Positions 1-5,002 of a DNA stretch of 11,898 bases are shown here, piece after piece. Origin of the DNA: an uncultured Selenomonadaceae bacterium (GTDB lineage: Bacteria; Bacillota; Negativicutes; Selenomonadales; Selenomonadaceae); contig CAJOPJ010000223.1 of NCBI GenBank assembly GCA_905236325.1, positions 1 through 11,898 of the forward strand. Direction: 5' to 3'. The stretch's first letter is position 1; every line of letters begins with the position of its first letter. A program made the translations under genes and the position numbers. The notes beneath the pieces are model-generated. The model was not told the origin of the DNA, did not search any database, and saw nothing but the letters and a program-made list of their open reading frames with translations.

Positions 1-11
1 AATTTGTTCAT
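1..11 (-). CDS. Start of an unidentified gene running off the left edge
   Basis: On the minus strand an ATG lies at 11-9, followed by AAC AAA (Met-Asn-Lys) before the window ends. It is preceded by a good Shine-Dalgarno sequence, AGAAAGGAAG (about 28-19), seven bases upstream, and a sigma-A-type promoter at 78-51. The combination makes a real gene start likely. Too little is visible to say anything about the product. Confidence 0.55.
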
Positions 12-33
12 AATAAAACTTCCTTTCTGAACA

Positions 34-214
34 AAAAAACTCACAGAGATATTATCGACATTTTTTTCAATTTGTAAAGTAAAAAAATAATCTCGGTCTA
101 TTGTTCAAATCTGAAATTTTAGTTTGCAAATAATCATAGTTGTGTTTTGTTCTTTTGGAAAAATACTTTTGATTGTTGGATACAAACATTTTAACAGAAA
201 TCTGTGAGTTTTTT
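34..214. repeat. Pair of 14-base inverted repeats in the left intergenic region
   Basis: The arm aaaaaactcacaga (34-47) is repeated exactly in inverse orientation as tctgtgagtttttt (201-214), with 153 bases between. The similarity continues imperfectly outward (acaaaaaaac on the left against the inverse of ttttatttgt on the right). The DNA between shows no ORF, no promoter other than that at 51-78, and no recognisable RNA. Possible readings are a paired regulatory site or ends of a decayed small element. Confidence 0.5.
51..78 (-). promoter_or_regulatory. Probable sigma-A promoter for the left-edge gene
   Basis: Reading the minus strand, TTTACA (78-73) is followed 16 bases later by GATAAT (56-51); each differs from consensus by one base. 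Transcription would start near 44 and leave a leader of about 33 bases before the ATG at 11. The predicted start falls inside the left arm of the inverted repeat at 34-47. Confidence 0.45.
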
Positions 215-251
215 ATTTGTTGCACTTAGTTTGTACTTTCAAGGTTAAAAA
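79..251. other. Non-coding stretch between the left-edge gene and the 3D-domain gene
   Basis: This very AT-rich stretch lies downstream of the 3D-domain gene and upstream of the promoter at 51-78. I see no credible coding frame, tRNA or riboswitch. It holds the right arm of the 14-base inverted repeat. A short palindrome, acagaaatctgt (194-205), followed by gagttttttattt, resembles a very weak plus-strand hairpin. Otherwise nothing is supported. Confidence 0.4.
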
Positions 252-278
252 TATCAGTGACTGAATCAATCACTGATA
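241..278 (-). terminator. Rho-independent terminator enclosing the stop codon of the 3D-domain gene
   Basis: tatcagtga (252-260) and tcactgata (270-278) pair perfectly as a 9-bp stem around a 9-base loop. On the minus strand the stem is followed by TTTTTAACCTT, a short U-tract. The gene's TGA stop (268-266) sits in the loop, and the 5' arm of the stem encodes the last residues of the protein (Ile-Ile-Ser-Asp). The stem is only moderately GC-rich. Confidence 0.6.
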
Positions 279-1330
279 ATATAAATTTGCAAATTTTGTC
301 GTCCGAATTGCATAGCTTCTTCAAGCGTATCAAATGCAATGTCAATTTTGTTGCCTTTAATAGCACTGCCGGTATCTTCAGCAACAGCCTCGCCATAGTC
401 CGGAATATAAACACGCGTACCAAGTGGAATAACATTTGGATCGACAGCAATAATTCCGCGACGAATTAAAGTTCCTGATGCAGTGTAATGACTGTTTGCG
501 CTTGGGTCGTCGGCAGAGTATGCAGTTGCTTCAACAAAAATTGTTTTGCTGAATTTTGGAAATGCCTCAACTGCGCGTTGCCAAGAAGTATCTCTTGTTG
601 CGTATTGAGAATTTTCAAGTGCGGCGTAAGTTGAAATTCCGCAAACGCCGTCAGCAGGAAGTCCTGCGCTGCGTTGAAAATCACAAATTGCGGCAACAGT
701 AGCAGCACCGCACCAGCCGTCAGCGTCGCCGTCAAGAAAGCCGCGATTGATTAAAATTTCCTGCAAGTGAACTACGCCTTCGCCATGCATACCTGACTTT
801 ATAATATCGCCGATTTCAGCAACGCCGCCATCACCTGTGATTGTTGCTGTTTCTAAAAATTCTGCATTGTTCAGCAAATTAAAAGTCATTTCGCCGCAAA
901 TGCCGTCCACAATTAAATTATTTGCGGCTTGAAAATTTTTTAGTGCAGTTTCAGTTGCCGCGCCAAAGTAGCCGTCAGCATCGCCTTCAAGATGATTCAG
1001 TTGGATTAAAATATTTTGCAGTTCGGTGACTTTGTTGCCCATTGAACCAAATTGCAAAATATTTTCTGAAGTTGCGCGAAGTTTATTTAAAGTTTCTGCG
1101 CCGCAAATGCCGTCCATAATTAAATTATTATCGCGCTGAAAATTTTTCAAGGCTTGTTCGGTAAGTTCACCGAAAACGCCGTCCACGCCGTCCAAATAAT
1201 TTTTTTCAGTCAAAAGTCTCTGAAGTTCTTCAACTTCTGCGCCGCTATCGCCAAATTGAACATCAGCGTAGGCAGTTGAATTTAAAATAAAAAATCCCAA
1301 CGCTGTTAAAAAATATTTTTTTAAATTCAT
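266..1330 (-). CDS. Secreted cell-wall protein: three peptidoglycan-binding repeats plus C-terminal 3D domain
   Basis: A 354-residue exported protein, probably a muralytic enzyme or wall-remodelling factor. Residues 1-22 form a signal peptide (Lys-Lys, hydrophobic core, Ala-Tyr-Ala cleavage site). Three PG_binding_1 repeats follow at about 25-85, 93-154 and 176-239, each with an FG-x(3-4)-T/A-A-L-x-x-F-Q pattern and a DG-[IV]-CG turn. The C-terminal 3D domain (about 265-354) has the three signature aspartates: D297 in AVDPNVIPLGT, D319 in EDTG and D330 in KIDIAF. This fold is shared with MltA-type lytic transglycosylases and the YocH/YuiC/Sps proteins, whose aspartates are catalytic or structural. 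The ATG at 1330 follows TTGGAG about 9 bases upstream. The gene has its own promoter and terminator, so it is monocistronic. Domain identity is confident; wall lysis as the activity is inferred. Confidence 0.9.
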   Translation of the reverse strand: MNLKKYFLTALGFFILNSTAYADVQFGDSGAEVEELQRLLTEKNYLDGVDGVFGELTEQALKNFQRDNNLIMDGICGAETLNKLRATSENILQFGSMGNKVTELQNILIQLNHLEGDADGYFGAATETALKNFQAANNLIVDGICGEMTFNLLNNAEFLETATITGDGGVAEIGDIIKSGMHGEGVVHLQEILINRGFLDGDADGWCGAATVAAICDFQRSAGLPADGVCGISTYAALENSQYATRDTSWQRAVEAFPKFSKTIFVEATAYSADDPSANSHYTASGTLIRRGIIAVDPNVIPLGTRVYIPDYGEAVAEDTGSAIKGNKIDIAFDTLEEAMQFGRQNLQIYIISD

Positions 1331-1365
1331 GGTAAAAACTCCAAAATAAATTTCTTGACGCGCAA

Positions 1366-1394
1366 ATTATAAAAAATTTTTCCTGACAACGCAA
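1366..1394 (-). promoter_or_regulatory. Probable promoter of the 3D-domain gene
   Basis: On the minus strand a perfect TATAAT (1371-1366) lies 17 bases from TTGCGT (1394-1389), a -35 matching TTGACA only in part. Transcription would begin near 1359, giving a leader of about 29 bases before the ATG at 1330. The -35 abuts the T-tract of the preceding terminator. Confidence 0.45.
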
Positions 1395-1420
1395 ATAAAA
1401 AAACCTCCGCAATTGGAGGT
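1394..1420 (-). terminator. Rho-independent terminator ending the redox/ferritin operon
   Basis: ACCTCC (1403-1408) pairs with GGAGGT (1415-1420) around a six-base loop. On the minus strand the stem is followed by seven T residues (TTTTTTTATTTG). It starts 14 bases after the stop of the bacterioferritin-like gene (1437-1435). The opposite flank is also T-rich, but no plus-strand gene needs it. Confidence 0.8.
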
Positions 1421-1434
1421 AAAATTTTTTTTAG

Positions 1435-1860
1435 TTAAACTTGATTGGCGTACCAATTATTCAAACCAATTTTTTCAATCAATTCAAGCTGTTGTTCAGC
1501 CCAGTACATATCTTCTTCATCTTTGTAATATTCTTCCAAAATTTCAAAAGTCTTGTAATCGCCACGCGCCGCCTCAACAATTTCGCCGAGCCAAGCTAAG
1601 CCGTCTTTTGAAACTTGCAAGTCATACTTGATAAATTCGATAGCGTCTTTGAAAACCGGCGCGTCTTTTTTGTCGCCATTTTTGACATCGCAACCTAAAT
1701 CCAAAAGTCTGTCAACGCATTTTTCAACATAGCCGTGTTCTTCGGTCGAATGTTCTGCGTACTTTTCAGCAAGTTTAGTTAAGCCTTGCGCCGCAAAAAT
1801 TCTTGACTGAATCAAATGACCATCTGCCTGCTGCGCCAACTGGGTAACAATTACCTGCAA
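1435..1860 (-). CDS. Bacterioferritin-like protein, 5' end interrupted by a stop codon
   Basis: The open frame from TTG 1860 gives 141 residues with a four-helix ferritin/bacterioferritin pattern. The C-terminal part (DEEDMYWAEQQLELIEKIG, then NNWYANQ) matches the last helix of bacterioferritins, and residues 32-56 (AEKYAEH...VEKCVDRLLDLG) match the helix carrying the first His/Glu ligands. Members oxidise and store iron or protect against peroxide in the cytoplasm. By my alignment from memory, the His of the second EExxH ligand motif is Met118 here (EEDM). The best ribosome binding site, GGAGG (1900-1896), lies 8 bases before an in-frame ATG at 1887. That frame reads Met-Asp-Arg-TAA before continuing in phase, so either the gene is damaged or translation restarts at TTG 1860 (GAAGG only one base upstream). 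It is the last gene of the operon, 23 bases after the oxidoreductase if the ATG is counted. Confidence 0.75.
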   Translation of the reverse strand: MQVIVTQLAQQADGHLIQSRIFAAQGLTKLAEKYAEHSTEEHGYVEKCVDRLLDLGCDVKNGDKKDAPVFKDAIEFIKYDLQVSKDGLAWLGEIVEAARGDYKTFEILEEYYKDEEDMYWAEQQLELIEKIGLNNWYANQV

Positions 1861-1875
1861 ACCTTCGCAAATTTT

Positions 1876-1900
1876 TTATCTGTCCATAAAAATTACCTCC
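1876..1900 (-). other. Strong ribosome binding site and aborted start (ATG-GAC-AGA-TAA) of the ferritin-like gene
   Basis: On the minus strand GGAGGTAATTTTT leads to ATG at 1887-1885, then GAC, AGA and TAA (1878-1876). The same frame continues without another stop through Lys-Ile-Cys-Glu-Gly-Leu into the ferritin-like protein. Because the ATG is in phase with the rest, one base substitution in codon 4 explains this better than an indel in the nearby T6 run. Confidence 0.8.
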
Positions 1901-1910
1901 ATAAATTTTT

Positions 1911-2471
1911 TTACAAAGTCTTCAAAGTTTCAAGAATATCCTCAGCTTGCTTTTTAGCTTTTTCAACAAGCACATTTTTCTGATCGTCAGTCGTAATTCC
2001 AGGAACGCACATCATACCGGTAGTGTAGAATATTTTTTTCAAGTCAAGTCCGCAGTTTCTTGCAAAACTTTCTACAGAATAAGTAAATTCCTCAACTGTG
2101 TGTTGCATTGCGCCGCTTGCAGAATAAGCATCTTCAGGCGCACCGACAGTGATTGAAATAATAAACGCCTTGCTTTTAAGTGCAGTGCCTTTTGAACCAT
2201 AAGCCCAGCCGTGTTCCATAACTTTATCAATGTAAAGTTTTAAAATGCCGGGTGTGCCGTACCAGTGCATTGGATATTGGAAAATAATTATATCGGCTTT
2301 TTCAAGCGCAGCCTGTTCAGCCTTAATGTCAAAATTGTAGTCAGGATACAATTCATCAAGCTTGCGTATTTCAACCTGCGGACACTTTTCGGCAATTGTT
2401 TCCAAAATTGTTTTATTGAAAACCGAATTTTTGTAGTTTGGATGTCCTGAAACAATTACAACATTTTTCAC
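1911..2471 (-). CDS. Flavodoxin-fold NAD(P)H oxidoreductase (KefF/MdaB/YwrO-like)
   Basis: A 186-residue cytoplasmic flavoprotein of the Flavodoxin_2 (NQO1-like) family, which reduces quinones or other small acceptors by two electrons using NAD(P)H through FMN or FAD. The N-terminal strand and phosphate-binding loop read VVIVSGHPN (residues 4-12). The diagnostic flavin/substrate segment YPMHWYGTPGILKLYID spans 66-82 and ends in GWAYG (88-92). I chose GTG 2471 because AAGGGG (2486-2481) lies 9 bases before it; the upstream in-frame ATG at 2489 has no ribosome binding site and would place AAGGGG inside the gene. It lies between the PAS-like and ferritin-like genes, so a redox or detoxification role fits. 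The true electron acceptor cannot be read from sequence. Confidence 0.88.
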   Translation of the reverse strand: MKNVVIVSGHPNYKNSVFNKTILETIAEKCPQVEIRKLDELYPDYNFDIKAEQAALEKADIIIFQYPMHWYGTPGILKLYIDKVMEHGWAYGSKGTALKSKAFIISITVGAPEDAYSASGAMQHTVEEFTYSVESFARNCGLDLKKIFYTTGMMCVPGITTDDQKNVLVEKAKKQAEDILETLKTL

Positions 2472-2506
2472 AATAAAAAACCCCTTCATAAAAATTTTTA
2501 ATATTT

Positions 2507-2542
2507 TTGCAGCAATTTACAATTTTTCCTTAACTGTTGCAA
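2507..2542 (-). promoter_or_regulatory. Possible internal promoter with flanking dyad before the NAD(P)H oxidoreductase
   Basis: On the minus strand TTGCAA (2542-2537) is followed 17 bases later by TAAATT (2519-2514), giving a leader of about 36 bases before GTG 2471. The region is bounded by an imperfect inverted repeat: TTGCAACAG (2542-2534) and the inverse of TTGCAGCAA (2507-2515), matching at 7 of 9 positions. The 85-base gap after the PAS-like gene makes separate control of the last two genes possible. Confidence 0.35.
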
Positions 2543-2556
2543 ATTTTCTAAAAAAA

Positions 2557-2898
2557 TTAGCGCGAAATTTTTTCATACTCAAAATTACTGCCAACACCAA
2601 AATGAACTACCCATTCAGGCTTTTCGGAAATTGGTAACCAATAGCCATATGCCTTGCCAAAAGGTCCGTCATATGTGCAAGAAATCGGTTCGCCTGTTTC
2701 AATAGCTTTATTGCATTGACAGCCTTTATGATTTTCAGGTTTGCCGATTGAGGAACATTTTACGCCGACCTTCAATCCCAATTCAGCGGCTTTTTTATTG
2801 ACTGCAACAATTTCACGACTTTTTTGCGTTACCATAACAGGTTCAGGAAAATTATCCCACATCAAGTGGAAAGCCTGCAAAATATTTTCGTAATTCAT
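2557..2898 (-). CDS. Small Cys-rich PAS-like protein
   Basis: A 113-residue soluble protein. Residues 14-43 (WDNFPEPVMVTQKSREIVAVNKKAAELG) resemble the start of a PAS domain, and 80-103 (FGKAYGYWLPI...VVHFGVGS) could be its C-terminal strands. In between are four cysteines, C48, C60, C62 and C74, plus H57 in ENHKGCQC. They could bind a metal, heme or iron-sulfur cluster, or act as a thiol switch; that is inference. There is no output domain, so it may sense redox or ligand state through a partner. I chose ATG 2898 because AAAGGAGGTG (2913-2904) precedes it; the longer frame to 2937 would place this site inside the gene. It follows the MBL/rubredoxin gene by 60 bases with no terminator. Confidence 0.75.
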   Translation of the reverse strand: MNYENILQAFHLMWDNFPEPVMVTQKSREIVAVNKKAAELGLKVGVKCSSIGKPENHKGCQCNKAIETGEPISCTYDGPFGKAYGYWLPISEKPEWVVHFGVGSNFEYEKISR

Positions 2899-2958
2899 TT
2901 TAACACCTCCTTTCGGATAATCTTTAAGCATTGGCATAATGAGTTAGCTTTAAAAAAA

Positions 2959-3894
2959 TTAAGCCTTGTTAAATTTGTCTTTGCCATTTTTGCAGATTGG
3001 ACATTTCCAATCATCAGGCAAATCTTCAAACTTAACGCCGTCATGCTCGGCAGGGTCATAAACATAACCGCAAATTGAGCAGACATATTTTCCTGTGGCA
3101 GCCTTAGCTTTAATTTCTGTAGGCGGAATGGGTTCAGGCATTTTGTTTAAATCTACAACTTTTTTAGCCTCAAGATTTTCATATCCTAACGGCGTGTGCG
3201 TCGAACAATAAACAGTCGGATTATTTTTTATAAAGTCGCGAACTTTATTCAGCGTATCTCGCGCGGAAATTTTATCTTCAGTCGCGATTGAAAGTTTGTT
3301 CATGTAAAGTGCTTCATCAGTGTAAGTTACGTCGCCGTGAATCAGATAATTCAAGCCACCGTCCTCGACAATGACAATCGAAGTTCCTGTTGTGTGACCG
3401 GGCGCGAAAATATAAAAAATTCCATCTGCAATTTTTTGGCACTTGTCGAAATTTTTGTACGCGCCGTCTGTGAAGTCAACTTTGACAATATTTTCGCCGT
3501 CAAGTTTCATCGCGTCGGCTTCAACTCGCGAAATAAAAATTTTTGCGTTCGGAAAATGTTTCAATGCTCCTGTGTGATCCGGGTGTTTGTGCGTGATTAA
3601 AATTTTTGAAACTTTTTCGGGTTCATAGCCCAAATCTTTCAGTGCATCGACGTAATTTTTAATTTTATTTCCCAAAAAAATTTGCGTCTTGTCGTCAACA
3701 ACTTGATCAGGAAAATTTTCAGGCGTACCTGTGTCAACCAAAATAACTTCCTTGCCTGTGTCGATAACAAAATTTTGCAAACTTGAACGATATTTAACAT
3801 TTGCGTCAAATTTTTCTACGCCATCTTCAAGTCCGCAAGCAAATGGCTGTGTCATAAAACCATTTTTGTAAAATTTCACCGCTTGAATTTTCAT
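2959..3894 (-). CDS. Metallo-beta-lactamase-fold hydrolase fused to a C-terminal rubredoxin
   Basis: A 311-residue cytoplasmic protein. Residues 1-245 form an MBL fold with the THKHPDH metal motif (H102, H104, D106, H107), then H167 in APGHTTG, D188 in HGDVTY and H233 in STHTP. The layout resembles lactonase-type hydrolases. Flavodiiron proteins carry HxExDH instead, so oxygen or NO reduction is not supported. Residues 268-311 are a complete rubredoxin: YVCSICGYVYDP (C272, C275), LPDDW and CPIC (C298, C301), binding one iron by four cysteines. A linker (about 246-267) joins them. A one-electron carrier on a hydrolase-type MBL is unusual and suggests redox control or electron delivery to the metal site. 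AGGAGGG lies 6 bases before ATG 3894. It heads the operon with the PAS-like, flavoprotein and ferritin-like genes. Confidence 0.92.
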   Translation of the reverse strand: MKIQAVKFYKNGFMTQPFACGLEDGVEKFDANVKYRSSLQNFVIDTGKEVILVDTGTPENFPDQVVDDKTQIFLGNKIKNYVDALKDLGYEPEKVSKILITHKHPDHTGALKHFPNAKIFISRVEADAMKLDGENIVKVDFTDGAYKNFDKCQKIADGIFYIFAPGHTTGTSIVIVEDGGLNYLIHGDVTYTDEALYMNKLSIATEDKISARDTLNKVRDFIKNNPTVYCSTHTPLGYENLEAKKVVDLNKMPEPIPPTEIKAKAATGKYVCSICGYVYDPAEHDGVKFEDLPDDWKCPICKNGKDKFNKA

Positions 3895-3921
3895 TAAAAT
3901 CCCTCCTAAAAAACTGTGACT

Positions 3922-3950
3922 ATTGTAAAAAAAAACAGCGCAATTTTCAA
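3922..3950 (-). promoter_or_regulatory. Promoter of the MBL/rubredoxin operon
   Basis: On the minus strand TTGAAA (3950-3945) and TACAAT (3927-3922) are separated by exactly 17 bases. Start of transcription would be near 3915, leaving a leader of about 21 bases with AGGAGGG just before ATG 3894. The -35 region lies between the arms of the dyad at 3937-3966. Confidence 0.65.
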
Positions 3951-3966
3951 TTTACATTTTTGCGCT
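3937..3966. promoter_or_regulatory. Dyad overlapping the -35 region: candidate operator
   Basis: agcgcaa (3937-3943) and ttgcgct (3960-3966) form a perfect 7-base inverted repeat with 16 bases between, surrounding the -35 TTGAAA. A further related arm, cgctgt (3987-3992), is the inverse of acagcg (3935-3940). A TetR-family gene lies immediately upstream, so this is the natural place for its operator. Binding is not demonstrated. Confidence 0.35.
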
Positions 3967-4054
3967 TTTGTAAATAATTTTTTTTACGCTGTCTGTTGTT
4001 AGTTGATTATTGAGATTTTCGACAAAATTTTTCAAGAAATTTCCACAATGTAAC

Positions 4055-4600
4055 CTAACTGTACAGAAATTTTTTCAGTGGCTCAGGCAAAGCGTTTGCC
4101 AAAAGCTCCACAAAGTTTGCAGGAAAATCTTTCGCCAAAAATTCGCAAATTATGCAGACAGTGCCATAACAATAAAACTTAATACAAATTTCCAAATCTG
4201 GCGGAATTGTTTCAATTTGCTGACTGCGTTTTATGTAGTTGGACAAAATTTTTATATTAAACTGCGCCATATAGTTTATAAATGAAGTTTGACCGCCGGT
4301 GTTGAAAATTAAATTTTGCATGAAATTTTTATTTGCTTGAAGATATTCCAAAGTGTCAGACAGAGCATCGCGCCAAAAAAATTTTTCGCCATCGATTTTC
4401 AGAATAATTTTTTCAACTTCAGTGGAATAAATCCAAGCCATCAAGTCGTACTTGTCGCGGAAGTGATTATAAAAAGTCTGCGTGGTTATTGAACTTTTTT
4501 TTGCGATTTCTTTGACTGTAATTTTTTCGACAGATTTTTTCAACGCAACTTGCTTGAAAGTTTCCGCTATTAAATTTTTGGTATTTTTTTGTTGAATCAT
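4055..4600 (-). CDS. TetR/AcrR-family transcriptional regulator
   Basis: A 181-residue DNA-binding protein. Residues 8-55 form the TetR helix-turn-helix: the sequence ITVKEIAKKSSITTQTFYNH (27-46) is typical, ending in the YNHFRDKYDL signature. The C-terminal ligand and dimer region (about 60-181) is divergent and Cys/Tyr-rich around 142-153 (FYCYGTVCIICE), resembling TetR_C_8/DhaS-like members. It starts 7 bases after the RuvC-fold gene; no good ribosome binding site precedes ATG 4600, suggesting translational coupling. It is followed by a 160-base gap with the promoter of the redox operon, the most likely target by position. No terminator was recognised after its stop. Its ligand is unknown. 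Confidence 0.88.
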   Translation of the reverse strand: MIQQKNTKNLIAETFKQVALKKSVEKITVKEIAKKSSITTQTFYNHFRDKYDLMAWIYSTEVEKIILKIDGEKFFWRDALSDTLEYLQANKNFMQNLIFNTGGQTSFINYMAQFNIKILSNYIKRSQQIETIPPDLEICIKFYCYGTVCIICEFLAKDFPANFVELLANALPEPLKKFLYS

Positions 4601-4607
4601 TTACAAA

Positions 4608-5000
4608 TTATTTTTCACTTTCTGCTAAAAATTTTCTGACTAAGATTTCGGCGACAATGTCATCGACAGGTACAGGCGGCACTTGCATTGAAGTTGGCAA
4701 AAATTTTCGCCAGCCTTGCGGAGGATTTTTTATCCAGAATAATTTTCGCGCCTGCTCGGTTGTATGCTTTTCGTCCACAACTTGGATTTTTAAAAACTTT
4801 GACAGGATTTTTTCAGCTGACTTGTGAGTTGTGCCGTTGCCTAAAATTGCCAATTCAATTTCAAACTGCGCGGAAAGATTTTTTATTGTCGATTCTAAAT
4901 TTGCGGTTTCAATAACCTGTTGAAATTTAATTTCGCCGGCTGAATTTAAAACTGCAACGCCGCATTTATCGCGTCCCGGGTCAATTCCTAAAATGCACAT
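4608..5000 (-). CDS. Small RuvC/YqgF-fold (RNase H-like) protein paired with DUF3084
   Basis: A 130-residue protein with an RNase H-like fold. Residues 3-18 (ILGIDPGRDKCGVAVL) are the first strands with the GIDPG aspartate D7. E77 (VVDEKHTT) and D113/D114 (PVDDIVAEILV) are candidates for the other acidic residues of a metal-dependent nuclease site. It is near YqgF size, but lacks enough YqgF hallmarks for me to call it the standard pre-16S nuclease or Holliday resolvase; a nuclease role is inferred. Its stop is 7 bases before the TetR start. Its ATG lies 2 bases after the DUF3084 stop, and its Shine-Dalgarno GAGGAAC is inside the last DUF3084 codons, so the two are translationally coupled. 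Confidence 0.75.
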   Translation of the reverse strand: MCILGIDPGRDKCGVAVLNSAGEIKFQQVIETANLESTIKNLSAQFEIELAILGNGTTHKSAEKILSKFLKIQVVDEKHTTEQARKLFWIKNPPQGWRKFLPTSMQVPPVPVDDIVAEILVRKFLAESEK

Positions 5001-5002
5001 AA

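Noticed and set aside
34..214. Insertion sequence or MITE ended by the 14-base inverted repeats
   Set aside because: There is no transposase, no visible target-site duplication and no second copy in the window. It is kept only as a repeat.
466..735. Minus-strand open frame inside the 3D-domain gene
   Set aside because: It lies in another frame of a clearly coding region and shows no recognisable domain or start signal.
2472..2489. Upstream in-frame ATG at 2489 as the start of the flavoprotein gene
   Set aside because: It has no ribosome binding site, and the AAGGGG that serves GTG 2471 would lie inside the coding sequence.
2899..2937. Longer PAS-like protein starting at 2937
   Set aside because: The perfect AAAGGAGGTG site lies between this start and ATG 2898, so the shorter start is preferred.
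2959..3894. Flavodiiron protein or rubredoxin-oxygen oxidoreductase
   Set aside because: The metal motif is HxHxDH rather than HxExDH and there is no fused flavodoxin domain.
3985..4054. Rho-independent terminator after the TetR gene
   Set aside because: Only weak A/T hairpins are present; no GC-bearing stem with a T-tract is visible on the minus strand.
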